DNA from: Elusimicrobiota bacterium
Lineage (GTDB): Bacteria > Elusimicrobiota > Elusimicrobia > UBA1565 > UBA9628
Direction: 5' to 3'
NCBI GenBank assembly: GCA_027452025.1
Contig: DAIDHI010000105.1
Span: 1-64,000 of the forward strand
Length of the DNA stretch: 64,000 nucleotides
Of the stretch, positions 1 to 14,214 are shown piece by piece. The notes below the pieces were generated by a model that was not told where the DNA came from, did not search any database, and was given only the letters and a program-made list of their open reading frames with translations. Within the stretch, counting starts at the first letter, position 1; each line of letters begins with the position of its first letter. The translations under genes were made by a program, and so were the position numbers.

Positions 1-3
1 CTC

Positions 4-441
4 TTAGTAGCTCGTCCAGACGCTGTTCTTGGTGTCGGTGTGCGTGCAGTTGACGAACACCGTGCCCAAGTTGGCATCCCCGGCGAGGTTATTGTAGGCC
101 CACCCGCCCGCGTCGTCGCCCGAAGCTTCCAGGACGTCCACCGACGAGTCGACGTGGTAGTTCGGGGCCTTCGCCGCCGGAACGGCCGCCAGATACTTGC
201 CGGCGACCGTCAGCGCCGACAGGTCGGCCGGATACTGGCCTTCCATGTCGCCGTAGTAGATGCTCAGCGCCGAGCGAATCGAGCCGAGATTGCCCTTTGA
301 GGCGCCCTCGCTCGACTTGCGGATGAGGCTTGCGAACTTCGGGATGGCGATAGCCGCCAAGATACCAATGATAGCAACCACGATCATCAACTCGATGAGC
401 GTGAAGCCCGAAGCGCCCAAGCTTCTCTTGCTTCCTTTCAT
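4..441 (-). CDS. Type IV pilin / GspG-like prepilin
   Basis: Short basic leader followed by GFTLIELMIVVAIIGILAAIAIPKF, the class III prepilin N-methylation motif. Confidence 0.93.
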   Translation of the reverse strand: MKGSKRSLGASGFTLIELMIVVAIIGILAAIAIPKFASLIRKSSEGASKGNLGSIRSALSIYYGDMEGQYPADLSALTVAGKYLAAVPAAKAPNYHVDSSVDVLEASGDDAGGWAYNNLAGDANLGTVFVNCTHTDTKNSVWTSY

Positions 442-533
442 GCTATACCCCCTTTTTTGCCGTTATGATGAATGAAGGGTAAATAAGTTTGATCGGCAAA
501 TAATAGCATAGCCCCGTCAACTGGTGAAGTATA

Positions 534-554
534 CACTCCCGTCATGGGAGTGTC
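534..554. repeat. 8-bp perfect stem-loop (ACACTCCC-GTCAT-GGGAGTGT)
   Basis: Read directly; lies downstream of the minus-strand tRNA-Leu and upstream of the pilin gene. No U-tract. Confidence 0.7.
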
Positions 555-599
555 AATAGGACCGGGTGTGACTTTGGTCCGAGGAAGGATCGCGATGGG

Positions 600-683
600 T
601 GGGCAAGGGGGGACTTGAACCCCCAAGGCCTTGCGGCCACACGGTCCTGAGCCGTGCGCGTCTGCCAGTTCCGCCACCTGCCC
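600..683 (-). tRNA. tRNA-Leu (anticodon CAG)
   Basis: Minus strand GGGCAGGTGGCGGAACTGGCAGACGCGCACGGCTCAGGACCGTG...GGGGGTTCAAGTCCCCCCTTGCCCA: acceptor stem, CTCAGGA anticodon loop, long class II variable arm, GGTTCAAGTCC T-arm. Confidence 0.95.
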
Positions 684-748
684 TAAAGGCTTGCCCACCG
701 ATCGCCGCCGGCCGACGCCGACGCCGCTTGCGCGGGAGGTCTCAAGGA

Positions 749-763
749 TATCAAATTTTGATA
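749..763. promoter_or_regulatory. 15-bp perfect palindrome TATCAAATTTTGATA between divergent tRNA-Leu and smpB
   Basis: Arms TATCAAA/TTTGATA; 10 nt upstream of the smpB ATG; operator-like position. Confidence 0.4.
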
Positions 764-773
764 ACCTCGGTCC

Positions 774-1250
774 ATGCCGCAGAAGCCCAAGGACGAAAAG
801 GTGGTGGTCGCCACCAACCGGAAGGCCCGCCACCACTACGAGATCCTCGACACCTACGAAGCGGGCCTGAGCCTGCTCGGGCCGGAGGTCAAGTCCTTGC
901 GCCAGGCCCGGGCCTCGCTCGACGGCTGCTTCGGCCGGGAAGACAGCGGGCAGCTCTACCTGTTCAACTTCTACATCCCCCCTTATTCCTTCGCGACCGC
1001 CCAGCCGCCCGACCCCCGCCGCACCCGCAAGCTCCTGCTGCACCGCAAGGAGATCGCCAAGATCGCCGGCCGTCTTCAGACCAAGGGCCTGACGCTGGTG
1101 CCCCTCGAGATCTACTTCCGCCGGGGCTGGGCGAAGGTCGCGCTCGCGCTGGCGCGCGGGCGCAAGGGGCCCGACCAGCGCGACCAGCTCAAGAAGAAGG
1201 CCCTCGGCCGGGAAGCCGAGAAGTCGTTCCGCGGCTCCTACCGCGGCTAG
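774..1250 (+). CDS. smpB: SsrA-binding protein
   Basis: RKARHHYEILDTYEAGLSLLGPEVKSLR ... LYLFNFYIPPY ... RKLLLH SmpB-family sequence. Confidence 0.95.
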   Translation: MPQKPKDEKVVVATNRKARHHYEILDTYEAGLSLLGPEVKSLRQARASLDGCFGREDSGQLYLFNFYIPPYSFATAQPPDPRRTRKLLLHRKEIAKIAGRLQTKGLTLVPLEIYFRRGWAKVALALARGRKGPDQRDQLKKKALGREAEKSFRGSYRG

Positions 1251-1972
1251 AAGCGGATTCCCATGCCGGCTTCGCTGGCGCTCATGCCGTGCAGCAGCAC
1301 GTACGCCACGTTGATGTAGGCGAAGGTCCAGGGCCGGTACTGCATCCCCGCCGTGAAGCGCGTGCCTACGGCCGTGGTCATGGTGCCGTCCACCGAGGGA
1401 TCCGCCACCGAATCGCGCGCCGTGAGGGTCGTGCGGTCGATGCCGGCGCCGATGTAGGGCGTAAACACCTGAGTCCCCATCGAGCCGATCAGGTCGGCGC
1501 CGAAGTGGCTGGCCGAGAAGTCCTGCTCGGCGACGGAATTGGCGACGCCGCTGACCATGAGCTGGGGCGCCCACGGCTTGTCGTTGGTCTTGAGCAGCCC
1601 GTAGCGCAGGCCGCCCCCCGCGACCGTCAAGCCCTGATAGCTGATGCCGCGCACGAAGCCGTCGATGCCCCAAGGCAGGCCGATCTCGGCCTGGGCCCAG
1701 GGCAGGCCGAAGGAGTGCACGCCGTTGTCGCGCAGGATCGTGTCGTTTCGGTCGGGCTGAAATTGCATGACGCCGCGAGCGCCGACGTCCCAGCCCGACA
1801 AACCCAGCGGCCGCGCGCTGTGGAAGGTGGCCGAGCCGAGAATGCCGCCCAGGTCGCGGGCGAAGGGCTTGAGCGAGCCCTGCGTGGCGTACTGCCGGAA
1901 GCCCCCGTATTGGTCCGCGCGCGCCGGAACGGCCAAAGCGATCGCGGCGACGACCCACATCCATGACCTCAT
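1247..1972 (-). CDS. Outer-membrane beta-barrel-like secreted protein
   Basis: Signal peptide plus alternating amphipathic strands and terminal aromatic (GMGIRF). Confidence 0.55.
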   Translation of the reverse strand: MRSWMWVVAAIALAVPARADQYGGFRQYATQGSLKPFARDLGGILGSATFHSARPLGLSGWDVGARGVMQFQPDRNDTILRDNGVHSFGLPWAQAEIGLPWGIDGFVRGISYQGLTVAGGGLRYGLLKTNDKPWAPQLMVSGVANSVAEQDFSASHFGADLIGSMGTQVFTPYIGAGIDRTTLTARDSVADPSVDGTMTTAVGTRFTAGMQYRPWTFAYINVAYVLLHGMSASEAGMGIRF

Positions 1973-2724
1973 GAAAGCCTCCCGAAAGCCAGACGAAGAC
2001 CCTGCAGCGTCAAATCCGGCGCGTGCGCCGTGCCAGCCGGCAGATCGCGCAAAAACAGCGAGGACAGCCCCCCGGTGGCGATGACGCGCGCGCGCCCCCG
2101 CTCTCCCATTTGACGAAGCTCCCGCACCGTGAGTGTCAGCACCTTTTCAATCATACCTACATATCCGAAATAAAGCCCGGCCTCGATGCATTCTACCGTC
2201 TCGCGTCCGATGACCCGCCGGGGGCGGCGCACGGCGACCAACGGCAGCTTGGCCGTCTTTTCCGCCAAAGCCTGCGCGGCCATGTTGGGGCCGGGCAGAA
2301 TGGCGCCTCCCAGATAGTCGCCGGCGGCCGAGACGCAGTCGAAGGTCGTCGCCGTGCCGAAGTCGACGACGACCGCGGGAGCGCCATAGAGCTGCCGGGC
2401 GGCCAGGGCGTTGAGGATGCGGTCCGCCCCGACTTGGCCCGGATGGAGGACGCGCAGGCGCATGTCCAAGGGGCTTCTCGGGCCCACGAAGACGGCGCGG
2501 ACCCCGAAGGAACGCGCCAAGCCCCGGCGAATAGGCGCGTCCAGACGGGGCACGACGCTGCCGACGACCGCCGCGCAAACCGCGAGGCCCCGGCGGCGGC
2601 TTTCCCGCCGCACGGCCGCGATCTCGAAGCCCTCCGTCTCGTGCCGCCATTGCGCCGCCAGCCGCCGGCCCTCGAACGCCGCCACCGTGACATTGGTGTT
2701 TCCGACGTCGAGGGCCAGCAGCAT
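1969..2724 (-). CDS. coaX: Type III pantothenate kinase
   Basis: LLALDVGNTNVTVAAFEG; VVDFGTATTFDCVSAAGDYLGGAILPG. Confidence 0.95.
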   Translation of the reverse strand: MLLALDVGNTNVTVAAFEGRRLAAQWRHETEGFEIAAVRRESRRRGLAVCAAVVGSVVPRLDAPIRRGLARSFGVRAVFVGPRSPLDMRLRVLHPGQVGADRILNALAARQLYGAPAVVVDFGTATTFDCVSAAGDYLGGAILPGPNMAAQALAEKTAKLPLVAVRRPRRVIGRETVECIEAGLYFGYVGMIEKVLTLTVRELRQMGERGRARVIATGGLSSLFLRDLPAGTAHAPDLTLQGLRLAFGRLS

Positions 2725-2733
2725 TGCGTTCGA

Positions 2734-5370
<2,637 letters not shown>

Positions 5371-5390
<20 letters not shown>

Positions 5391-6954
5391 GCTTCTTCTT
5401 GACCGTCTCCACTTTCTTGTGCTTGAGGAAGTGGAAGGCGCGGATCACCTTGGCCCGCGTTTCCGAAGCCGGGATTACCTCGTCGATGTAGCCGTGCTGG
5501 GCGGCTTGGTAGGGCGAGGAGAACTTCGCGGTATAGTCGTTGATCAATTCCTGGCGCTTGCGCGCCGGGTCGGCGGCCTTCTTGATGTCGCTCTTGAACA
5601 GGATGTCGACGGCGCCCTGCGGGCCCATCACGGCGATCTCGGCGCACGGCCAGGCGTAGTTGAGGTCGCCGCGGATGTGCTTGGAGCTCATGACGTCGTA
5701 GGCCCCGCCGTAGGCCTTGCGCAGCACGACGGTCACCTTGGGCACGGTGGCCTGGCAATACGCGTAAAGCAGCTTGGCGCCCCGGCGGATGATGCCGCCG
5801 TATTCCTGCTCCATCCCGGGCCAGTAGCCGGGGACGTCGACGAGCGTCAAGAGAGGGATGTTGAAGGAATCGCAAAAGCGCACGAAGCGAGCGGCCTTTT
5901 CGCTGGCGTCGATGTCGAGGGCTCCGGAAAGCACCATCGGATTGTTGGCGACGACGCCGACGGACTCGCCGTTGAGCCTCATGAACCCGACGACGATGTT
6001 TCGCGCGAAGGCCTTGTGCACCTCCAAGAACTGCGCCCCGTCGGCGATCTCCCAGATGACCTCATGCACGTTGTAGGACTTCTTGGCCTCCATCTCGGCG
6101 ATCGCGTCGAGCTTGTCGCTCTTGCGCTGCGGATCGTCGGAGGGCATCGCCGCCGCGGGCTTTTCCCGGCAGTTTTGGGGAAGATACTCCACGAGCTCCC
6201 GGATCTGCCGGAAGCAGTCCTGCTCGCTGCCCGCCACGAAGTGGCAGACGCCGGACTTCGTGCTGTGGGTGCGGGCGCCGCCGAGCGACTCGAAATCGCA
6301 GCTCTCGCCCGTGGCCGACTTGATGACCTCCGGGCCCGTGATGAACATGTGGCTCGTGCCCTCGATCATGAAGACGAAGTCGGTGAGCGCCGGCGAGTAG
6401 ACGGCCCCTCCCGCGCAAGGGCCGAGGATGGCGGAGATCTGCGGCACGAAGCCGGAGGCCCGGACGTTGCGCCAAAATATCTCGGCGTAGCCGCCCAAGG
6501 ACTCCACGCCTTCCTGAATGCGCGCGCCGCCGGAGTCGCAAAGGCCGATGACGGGCACGCCGGCTTCGGTGGCCAGGTCCATGACCTTGCAGATCTTGTG
6601 CGCATGGGCCAGGCCGAGCGAGCCCCCCATGACGGTGAAATCCTGCGAATAGACGCAGACGGAGCGGCCGTTGATGCGGCCAAAGCCGGTGACCACGCCG
6701 TCGGCCGGGAGATAGCGCCGATCGAGGCCGAACTCGCGGGAGCGTTTCTCGACGAGGAGGTCGACCTCCTCGAAGCTGTCGTCGTCGAGCAGCAACTCGA
6801 TGCGCTCCCGCGCGGAGAGCTTGCCGGCCGCGTGCTGGGCGGTCTCGCGCTCGGGGCCGCCGCCGGCCATGGCCTTCTGCTTGCGCTTGAGCAGCTCCTC
6901 GGTCTTGGGGGAGAAGATGCTCTTGGGCTGCGAAGGCTTGCGAGCCTCAGCCAT
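5371..6954 (-). CDS. Acyl-CoA carboxyltransferase (propionyl-CoA carboxylase beta / methylmalonyl-CoA decarboxylase alpha)
   Basis: AAGKLSARERIELLLDDDSFEE; GPCAGGAVYSPALTDF; DVPGYWPGMEQEYGGIIRRGAKLLYAY. Confidence 0.93.
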
Positions 6955-7345
6955 GGCTCTCCACGAGCTCGACGAGCACGCCTTGGGCGCGCTTGGGATG
7001 CAGGAAGCAGACCCGGTGGCCGCGCGCGCCCGGCCGCGGGACGGCTTCGAGGGCCGGCAAGCCGTCTTGGGCGAGGCGCTTCATCCTGCCGCCGAGGTCT
7101 TGCACCGAAAAAGCCACATGATGGAGCCCCGGGCCCTTCGTCTTGAGGAACTTCGCGATGGCGCCCTCCGGCCCCGTCGGCTCGAGCAGTTCGAGCGCGG
7201 TCTCGCCGGCCTGGAGGAATGCCACCCGCACCTTCTGCGTCGGCACCTCTTCGCGGTGGACGGCCTCGAGGCCCAGGGCCTTTTTATAGAAGGGCAGCGC
7301 GCCCTCGATGCTCTCCACGGCGATGCCGATGTGGTCGACGGTCAT
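6947..7345 (-). CDS. mce: Methylmalonyl-CoA epimerase
   Basis: DHIGIAVESIEGALPFYKKALGL; HHVAFSVQDL; VCFLHPKRAQGVLVELVE. Confidence 0.92.
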   Translation of the reverse strand: MTVDHIGIAVESIEGALPFYKKALGLEAVHREEVPTQKVRVAFLQAGETALELLEPTGPEGAIAKFLKTKGPGLHHVAFSVQDLGGRMKRLAQDGLPALEAVPRPGARGHRVCFLHPKRAQGVLVELVESHG

Positions 7346-7352
7346 TGAGGCG

Positions 7353-7358
7353 ATTTTA
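7353..7358 (-). promoter_or_regulatory. -10 TAAAAT, 7 nt before mce ATG
   Basis: Read directly; no SD. Confidence 0.5.
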
Positions 7359-7491
7359 GACTTTTTTGACGCCGTTTCCTAGGGCGGGAGGGTCCTCTTT
7401 TCGAGTTATTCGAACCTCCGAGAAGGGTTCTGGCATGCCAAAACCCTCGGCGAAGATGACCGATTCTCGAATGGAAGGCCGGTCCGCCAGC

Positions 7492-7920
7492 CTACGCTTC
7501 GACGCAGGCCAGCCGCGCCAGCTTCTTGCGGCCCCGCGCCGGCGCCTTGGCGGCGGGCTTGGCCGCGCCCTCGGGCTTGGGAAGCTTGACGCTGAAGCGC
7601 CGGGGCTCGGACTCGGCGACGACGCCGGAGGACGTCGTGGTCCGCGCCGTGACGCGATAGGAACCCTTGGAATAGCCCGACCAGTCGTGCCACCAGTAGC
7701 CGACGGCCGGGCGGCACGGCCGCCACTCGCCGCCGTCGATCGAAACCTCGACGCGGTCGGCATCGGGGCTGGCGGCGACGCGGAACGTATACTCGGAGGA
7801 CACGACGACCTCTTTGTCTTGGGGAAAATCGACGACGGCGTAGGACGCGGGGACTGGGAGCGTCGGGGCGGCCGATTGCGGGGCCTCGGCCAGGGCGCTG
7901 CGGCTTCCGTGCTTTCTCAT
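7492..7920 (-). CDS. Small Ig-like-fold protein of unknown function
   Basis: GEWRPCRPAVGYWWHDWSGYSKGSYRVTARTTTSSG resembles Ig-like repeats; no clear signal peptide. Confidence 0.6.
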   Translation of the reverse strand: MRKHGSRSALAEAPQSAAPTLPVPASYAVVDFPQDKEVVVSSEYTFRVAASPDADRVEVSIDGGEWRPCRPAVGYWWHDWSGYSKGSYRVTARTTTSSGVVAESEPRRFSVKLPKPEGAAKPAAKAPARGRKKLARLACVEA

Positions 7921-7926
7921 GCGAGA

Positions 7927-7932
7927 ATTGTA
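7927..7932 (-). promoter_or_regulatory. -10 TACAAT, 6 nt before ATG 7920
   Basis: Read directly; abuts the meaB stop codon. Confidence 0.5.
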
Positions 7933-8880
7933 CTATTTTGCGAGGAGCCGCGCCCCCAGCGAAGCCGGATCCGTGCGGTGTTCGACGAGAGCCTCCAACT
8001 CGCGGATCCCGATCTTCTGAAGGGCGTCCTGATAGATGCGGCGCGAAAGATAAAGCGAGAGCTCCTCTCGGTGCTGCTCCATGAGCCGCCGGCGGCCCTC
8101 GCCGGCGCCCGCGAGGTAAGCCCAATGAGAGTCGAGGATTGCCGCCAGTTCCGCCACGCCCTCGCCCGTCGTCGCCGTCGTCGCCGTGACCGGGGTTTCC
8201 CAGGGCTTGGCCTCCTGGCCGGCCGCGCGGCCCAGGTTGAGCGCGGATCTGAGATCGCCGATCGCCTTGTCCTTGCCGGAAAGATCGGCCTTGTTGACGA
8301 CGAACACGTCGCCGACCTCCATGACGCCGGCCTTCATGGCCTGAATCTCGTCGCCCATCTGCGGCGTGGTGACGTAGACCACCGTGTCCGCCACTTTGGC
8401 GATGACCACCTCGTCCTGTCCCGTGCCCACGGTCTCGACGATGATCTTGGCGCAGCCGAAAGCCTCTAAAACGTGGATGGCGCCGAAGATCGAGTGCGAG
8501 ACTCCCCCCACCATCCCGCGCGTGGCGATGGACCGGATGAAGACCCCGGAATCCGTGGCATGCTCCTGGATGCGCAGGCGGTCGCCCAGGAAAGCGCCGC
8601 CCGAGATCGGGCTCGAGGGATCGACGGCAAGGACGCCGACCTTCAAGCCGGCCTTGCGAAATTGCGAGATCAGCCGTCCGGTCAGGGTGGACTTGCCCGC
8701 GCCGGGAGGGCCGCAGATGCCGATCTTCTGCGAGCGCCCGGAACTGGCGAAGAAGGAGCGGATGAGCGCGTCGGCGCCGGCCGCCTCGTCGATGATCAGC
8801 GACAGCGCCCGCGAAGCGGCCGCCGCGTCGCCGGCCAGCACCCGCTTGGCGAGGTCCGCCGCGTTACCGTTCCTGGCCAA
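7933..8880 (-). CDS. meaB: Methylmalonyl-CoA mutase-associated GTPase (MeaB/ArgK)
   Basis: [57 protein letters not shown]. Confidence 0.94.
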   Translation of the reverse strand: MARNGNAADLAKRVLAGDAAAASRALSLIIDEAAGADALIRSFFASSGRSQKIGICGPPGAGKSTLTGRLISQFRKAGLKVGVLAVDPSSPISGGAFLGDRLRIQEHATDSGVFIRSIATRGMVGGVSHSIFGAIHVLEAFGCAKIIVETVGTGQDEVVIAKVADTVVYVTTPQMGDEIQAMKAGVMEVGDVFVVNKADLSGKDKAIGDLRSALNLGRAAGQEAKPWETPVTATTATTGEGVAELAAILDSHWAYLAGAGEGRRRLMEQHREELSLYLSRRIYQDALQKIGIRELEALVEHRTDPASLGARLLAK

Positions 8881-9277
8881 GGCTCTTGTTGAGGTAGTCG
8901 ACGATCGCCGAAAGCGGCGTGCCGGGGCCGAAGACCTCGCGCACGCCCTTTTCCTTGAGGGCCGGCACGTCCTCGTCGGGGATGATGCCGCCCCCGAAGA
9001 CCAGGACGTCGCCCAGACCCTTCTCCTTGAGCAGCGAGACCACCTGGGGAAAAAGCGTCATGTGCGCGCCCGACAGCAGCGACAAGCCGATGGCGTCGAC
9101 GTCCTCCTGGAGCGCCGCTTGGACGATCATCTCCGGAGTCTGCCTAATCCCGGTATAAATGACCTCGAATCCGGCGTCGCGCAGGGCCCGGACGATGACC
9201 TTGGCCCCGCGATCATGGCCGTCGAGGCCGGGCTTGGCGATGAGGATGCGAAAAGGCTTCTTTTGAGTCGCTACCAT
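8864..9277 (-). CDS. Methylmalonyl-CoA mutase, cobalamin-binding subunit
   Basis: [34 protein letters not shown] (DxHxxG B12 motif). Confidence 0.94.
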   Translation of the reverse strand: MVATQKKPFRILIAKPGLDGHDRGAKVIVRALRDAGFEVIYTGIRQTPEMIVQAALQEDVDAIGLSLLSGAHMTLFPQVVSLLKEKGLGDVLVFGGGIIPDEDVPALKEKGVREVFGPGTPLSAIVDYLNKSLGQER

Positions 9278-10386
9278 GTCCCCTCTGGATTGCCCATCAA
9301 GTCGACGAAGGTCTCGACGACCTTCGGATCAAAGCGGCTGCCGGCCCCGGCGCGGGCCTCCTGAACGGCTTTCTTGTAAAGCTCGTCGCCGCGCAGCCCC
9401 GCCATGCGCAGTTCCTCGACGCCCTCCACGAGGCCGAGGATGCGCGCGCCCAGCGGAATGTCCCCGCCCTTGAGCTTGCCCGGGAAGCCCGCGCCGTCGA
9501 AGCGCTCGTGATGGTGCCGGATGATCGGCAAGGCGCCCTCGAGCAGCTTCATGCCTTCGAGCATCTTGACGGAAAACAGCGGATGCGCCTCCTCGGCGAC
9601 GGCGGGAGCGCCGAGCTCCGCGGCCAAGCGCGGGTTCTTGAACGCCACGTAGCCGATATCGTGGAGCAGTCCGGCGTAATAGAGCATGCGATACTCGTAA
9701 TCCTCGACTCCGAGCGCGCGGCCGATGGCGCAGGCGAGCTTCGCCGCCCGGACGGGATGCTCGGCCATGCCGGGGCGCGCGGTCTCGATGACGGCGACGA
9801 GCAGCTCCAGGGCGTGCGAGAAGAAGTTCTTCTGTTCGGAGATGATTTTCGCGTTGGTGATGGCCACGCTGGCCAGCGAAGCGAGGCTCGAGCACAGCCC
9901 GATATCGTCGGGCGAGAAGCCCCCTTCGCGCTTATTGAGCACCTCGACGACGCCGACGAGATCTCCGCGGTAGAGCATCGGCACGCACAACAGCGAGCGC
10001 GTGATGAAGCCGGACGCTTTGTCGAACTTCCCGGCGAAGCGCGGGTCGGTCCTCGTGTCGTTGACGACCTCGGGCTCTCGATGCTGAGCCACCCAGCCGG
10101 CGATGCCCTGGCCGATCGGCAGCGTCATGGTCTTGAGAGCCTTCGCCTTCTCGCCCGACGCCACCTTGAAGAAGAGGTTCTTGCCGTCGTCGGAGACGAG
10201 CATGATCGCGCTCGCCTCGCAGTCCAGGAGCTTTTCTGCCGCGGCGCCGATCTTCTGCAGCAGGTAGTCGAGATCGATGGTGGAGTTGAGGCTCCCCGCG
10301 ATGGAGAACAGCTCGAGCGCCGTGTTGGTGTCGAAGCCGGCCTTGTCCTTGGCCTTGGCCGCTTGGGCCTTCGTCGTCTGCGCCAT
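9271..10386 (-). CDS. GAF + HD-GYP domain protein (candidate c-di-GMP phosphodiesterase)
   Basis: [42 protein letters not shown] variant: [30 protein letters not shown]. Confidence 0.88.
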   Translation of the reverse strand: MAQTTKAQAAKAKDKAGFDTNTALELFSIAGSLNSTIDLDYLLQKIGAAAEKLLDCEASAIMLVSDDGKNLFFKVASGEKAKALKTMTLPIGQGIAGWVAQHREPEVVNDTRTDPRFAGKFDKASGFITRSLLCVPMLYRGDLVGVVEVLNKREGGFSPDDIGLCSSLASLASVAITNAKIISEQKNFFSHALELLVAVIETARPGMAEHPVRAAKLACAIGRALGVEDYEYRMLYYAGLLHDIGYVAFKNPRLAAELGAPAVAEEAHPLFSVKMLEGMKLLEGALPIIRHHHERFDGAGFPGKLKGGDIPLGARILGLVEGVEELRMAGLRGDELYKKAVQEARAGAGSRFDPKVVETFVDLMGNPEGTW

Positions 10387-12195
10387 TACTCCGTGCCTCC
10401 CAGGACCTCGCGCACCGACGTCAGGCCCATCTTCACCTTCTCCAGCCCGTCTTGCACGATCAGGCGCAGGCCCTCCTTCTGCGCCTCGGCGCGCACGGGA
10501 TCGGCGGCCACTTCCTTGAGGGCGAAGGCGCGCAGGTGATCGCTCATGACGAGCAGCTCGTGCAGGCCGACGCGGCCCTTGTAGCCCAGGTTCTTGCAAT
10601 TCTCGCACGTAACGTCCTTGGGCGGCGGGCCGAAGATCTTGGCGCCGGCGGGAAGATCGACGTTGTTCTCCTTGAAGATCTGGATCTCCTCCGGCGTCGG
10701 GTCGTGCGGGACTTTGCATTTCTCGCACAAGCGCCGCGAGAGGCGCTGGGCCATGATCGCCTTCATGGTCGTGGCCACCATGAAGGCCGGCAGGCCCATG
10801 TCGGTCAGGCGCGAGATCGCCGAGCTGGCGTCATTGGTGTGGATCGTGGAAAAAACCAGATGTCCCGTCATGGCGGCTTCCATGGCGATGTGGGCCGTCT
10901 CCTCATCGCGGATCTCGCCGACCATGATCACGTCGGGATCCAGGCGCAGGAAGGAGCGCAGCGCTGTGGCGAAGTCGAATTTCTTGCCCTCGCCGAGCTT
11001 GAGGTCGGGGTTGACGGGCACCTGCACGATGCCGTCGAGATTGTATTCGACAGGGTTTTCGGCGGTGAGAATCTTTATATCGGGCCGGTTGACGTGGTTG
11101 AGCGCGGCGTAGAGCGTGGTGGATTTGCCGGAGCCCGTGGGGCCGCAGACGAGGATGAGGCCGAAGTTCTTCTTGCCGCCGATGCCCTTGAGCAGCCCCA
11201 AGAATCTGTCGAGGGTATCCTTCAAGAAGCCCATCTTCATGATGTCGACCTGCACCGACTTGCGGTCGAGGATGCGCATGACGCAGGACTCGCCGTAGAC
11301 CGTGGGCACCATTTCGACGCGAAATTCGATCGGATTGCCCTGGGCCAGGATCTGGATGCGGCCCGACTGCGGGATGCGCCGCTCCGTGATGTTCATCGAG
11401 TTCGTCATGATCTTGATCTTGGCCGCCACGGCGCTGCGAAAGCCCCAGGGGATCGTGAAGGGCCCGGGCAAGAGCTGCCCGTCCACGCGGTAGCGCAGCA
11501 GTATCTTCGAATTCTTGCCCGTGGCGTCCTCGAAGGGCTCGATGTGGATGTCCGAGGCCTTGATCGAGAGGGCGCCCAGGATCACGGCGTTGACGAGCTT
11601 TTCGACCTCGGGGGCCGAAGCGTCCACCTCCGTGATCTCGGTCTTCTGATCCTCCCTCTGGACCTCGATGCTGCCCTCGCCGCCCGCGGAGACCTCGGCG
11701 CCTTCCTTGGTCTTGTCGACCACGTCGGCGATGAGCTTGCTCACCACCATGCCCTCGCCGCGCCCATAGGCGGCGTCGAGGGCCGAGAGGATGTCCTGGG
11801 GCAGGGCGAGGTAGGGCTGGATCTCGAGCCCGGTGCGCAGGGCGAGGTCCTCGGAGACGAAGAAATCGCGCGGGTCGGCCATCGCCACGAAAAGGACGCT
11901 CTCCTCCTTGGCGAACGGGATCGCCAGATGGCGCTTGGCCACGGCCTCGGGGATGATCTTGGCCGTCTCCGCCTCGACGTCCATCTGCGACAAGTCCACG
12001 GCCTTGACCTGCCACTCCTCGGAGAGGCACTTGAGCAGCTGCGGCTTGCTCATCAGGCTCGCGTCGAGCACGGCCTGCTGAAGGGGCTTTCCGGCCCTCT
12101 GCGCGGCGTCCTCGACCTGCTTGAGCTGCTCGACCGAGAGCAGCTTGCGCTCGGTCAGGATCTCCGAGACGGTCTTGCGCCGCTGCAGCCCGCCT

Positions 12196-12206
<11 letters not shown>
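10386..12206 (-). CDS. Type IV pilus / type II secretion assembly ATPase (PilB/GspE)
   Basis: Walker A GPTGSGKSTTLYAAL; AENPVEYNLDGIVQVPVN; GEIRDEETAHIAMEAAMTGHLVFSTIHTNDA; CEKC...CENC zinc site. Confidence 0.95.
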
Positions 12207-13775
<1,569 letters not shown>

Positions 13776-13779
<4 letters not shown>

Positions 13780-14126
13780 GCGATCTCCATTTGGTCGCCC
13801 GGGGCGACGGACCCGGCCAGGCTCCCGCCGGCCAGCTCGAGCACGCTGTGGGCGCGCAGGACCCAGGGCGAGACGCGCCACGGCTTGAGGTCCTCGATGA
13901 CGCGGACCACCTTGAGCTTCTTGTCGAGAAAAAGCACGTCGATCGAAAATTTCATGAAAAAGGTGTGGATCATCGGGCAGGGAATGATCCAGAGGCCCTC
14001 GCCGAGCTCGAGCGCGGCTTTCCCCAATAAACCACGGCTGCGGGACTGGTACGTCTCGGCCTTGCCGACCTTCGTCGCGACGGGCCGTCCGTGGGTTCGG
14101 TTGAAGGCGACCATGGCCGCCGCCAT
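13776..14126 (-). CDS. DUF192 family protein
   Basis: SRGLLGK...GLWIIPCPMIHTFFMKFSIDVLFLDKKLKVVRVIEDLKPWRV; start may be the ATG at 14114. Confidence 0.88.
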
Positions 14127-14145
14127 TTTAACAAACTAATGCGAA

Positions 14146-14207
14146 GGGTGTCAGACGTTGACTTGTTGACTTGTCTAGACAAGTCAACAAGTCAACGTCT
14201 GACACCC
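14146..14207. repeat. 62-bp perfect inverted repeat (family copy 1)
   Basis: GGGTGTCAGACGTTGACTTGTTGACTTGTCT|AGACAAGTCAACAAGTCAACGTCTGACACCC; every base of the 31-nt half is mirrored. Confidence 0.98.
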
Positions 14208-14214
14208 TGGTGAT

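Noticed and set aside
438-1964. 508-aa ORF spanning the tRNA-Leu and the smpB/OMP region
   Set aside because: Reads through a tRNA gene and antisense to smpB; composition is artefactual.
9271-10728. 485-aa form of the GAF-HD-GYP ORF
   Set aside because: The upstream part is out-of-frame pilB sequence; ATG at 10386 fits the operon overlap.
14146-14207. Treating the long palindromes as ordinary Rho-independent terminators
   Set aside because: No U-tract on either strand, arms of 27-36 bp are much longer than needed, and identical arms recur about 18 kb apart; termination may be a side effect only.
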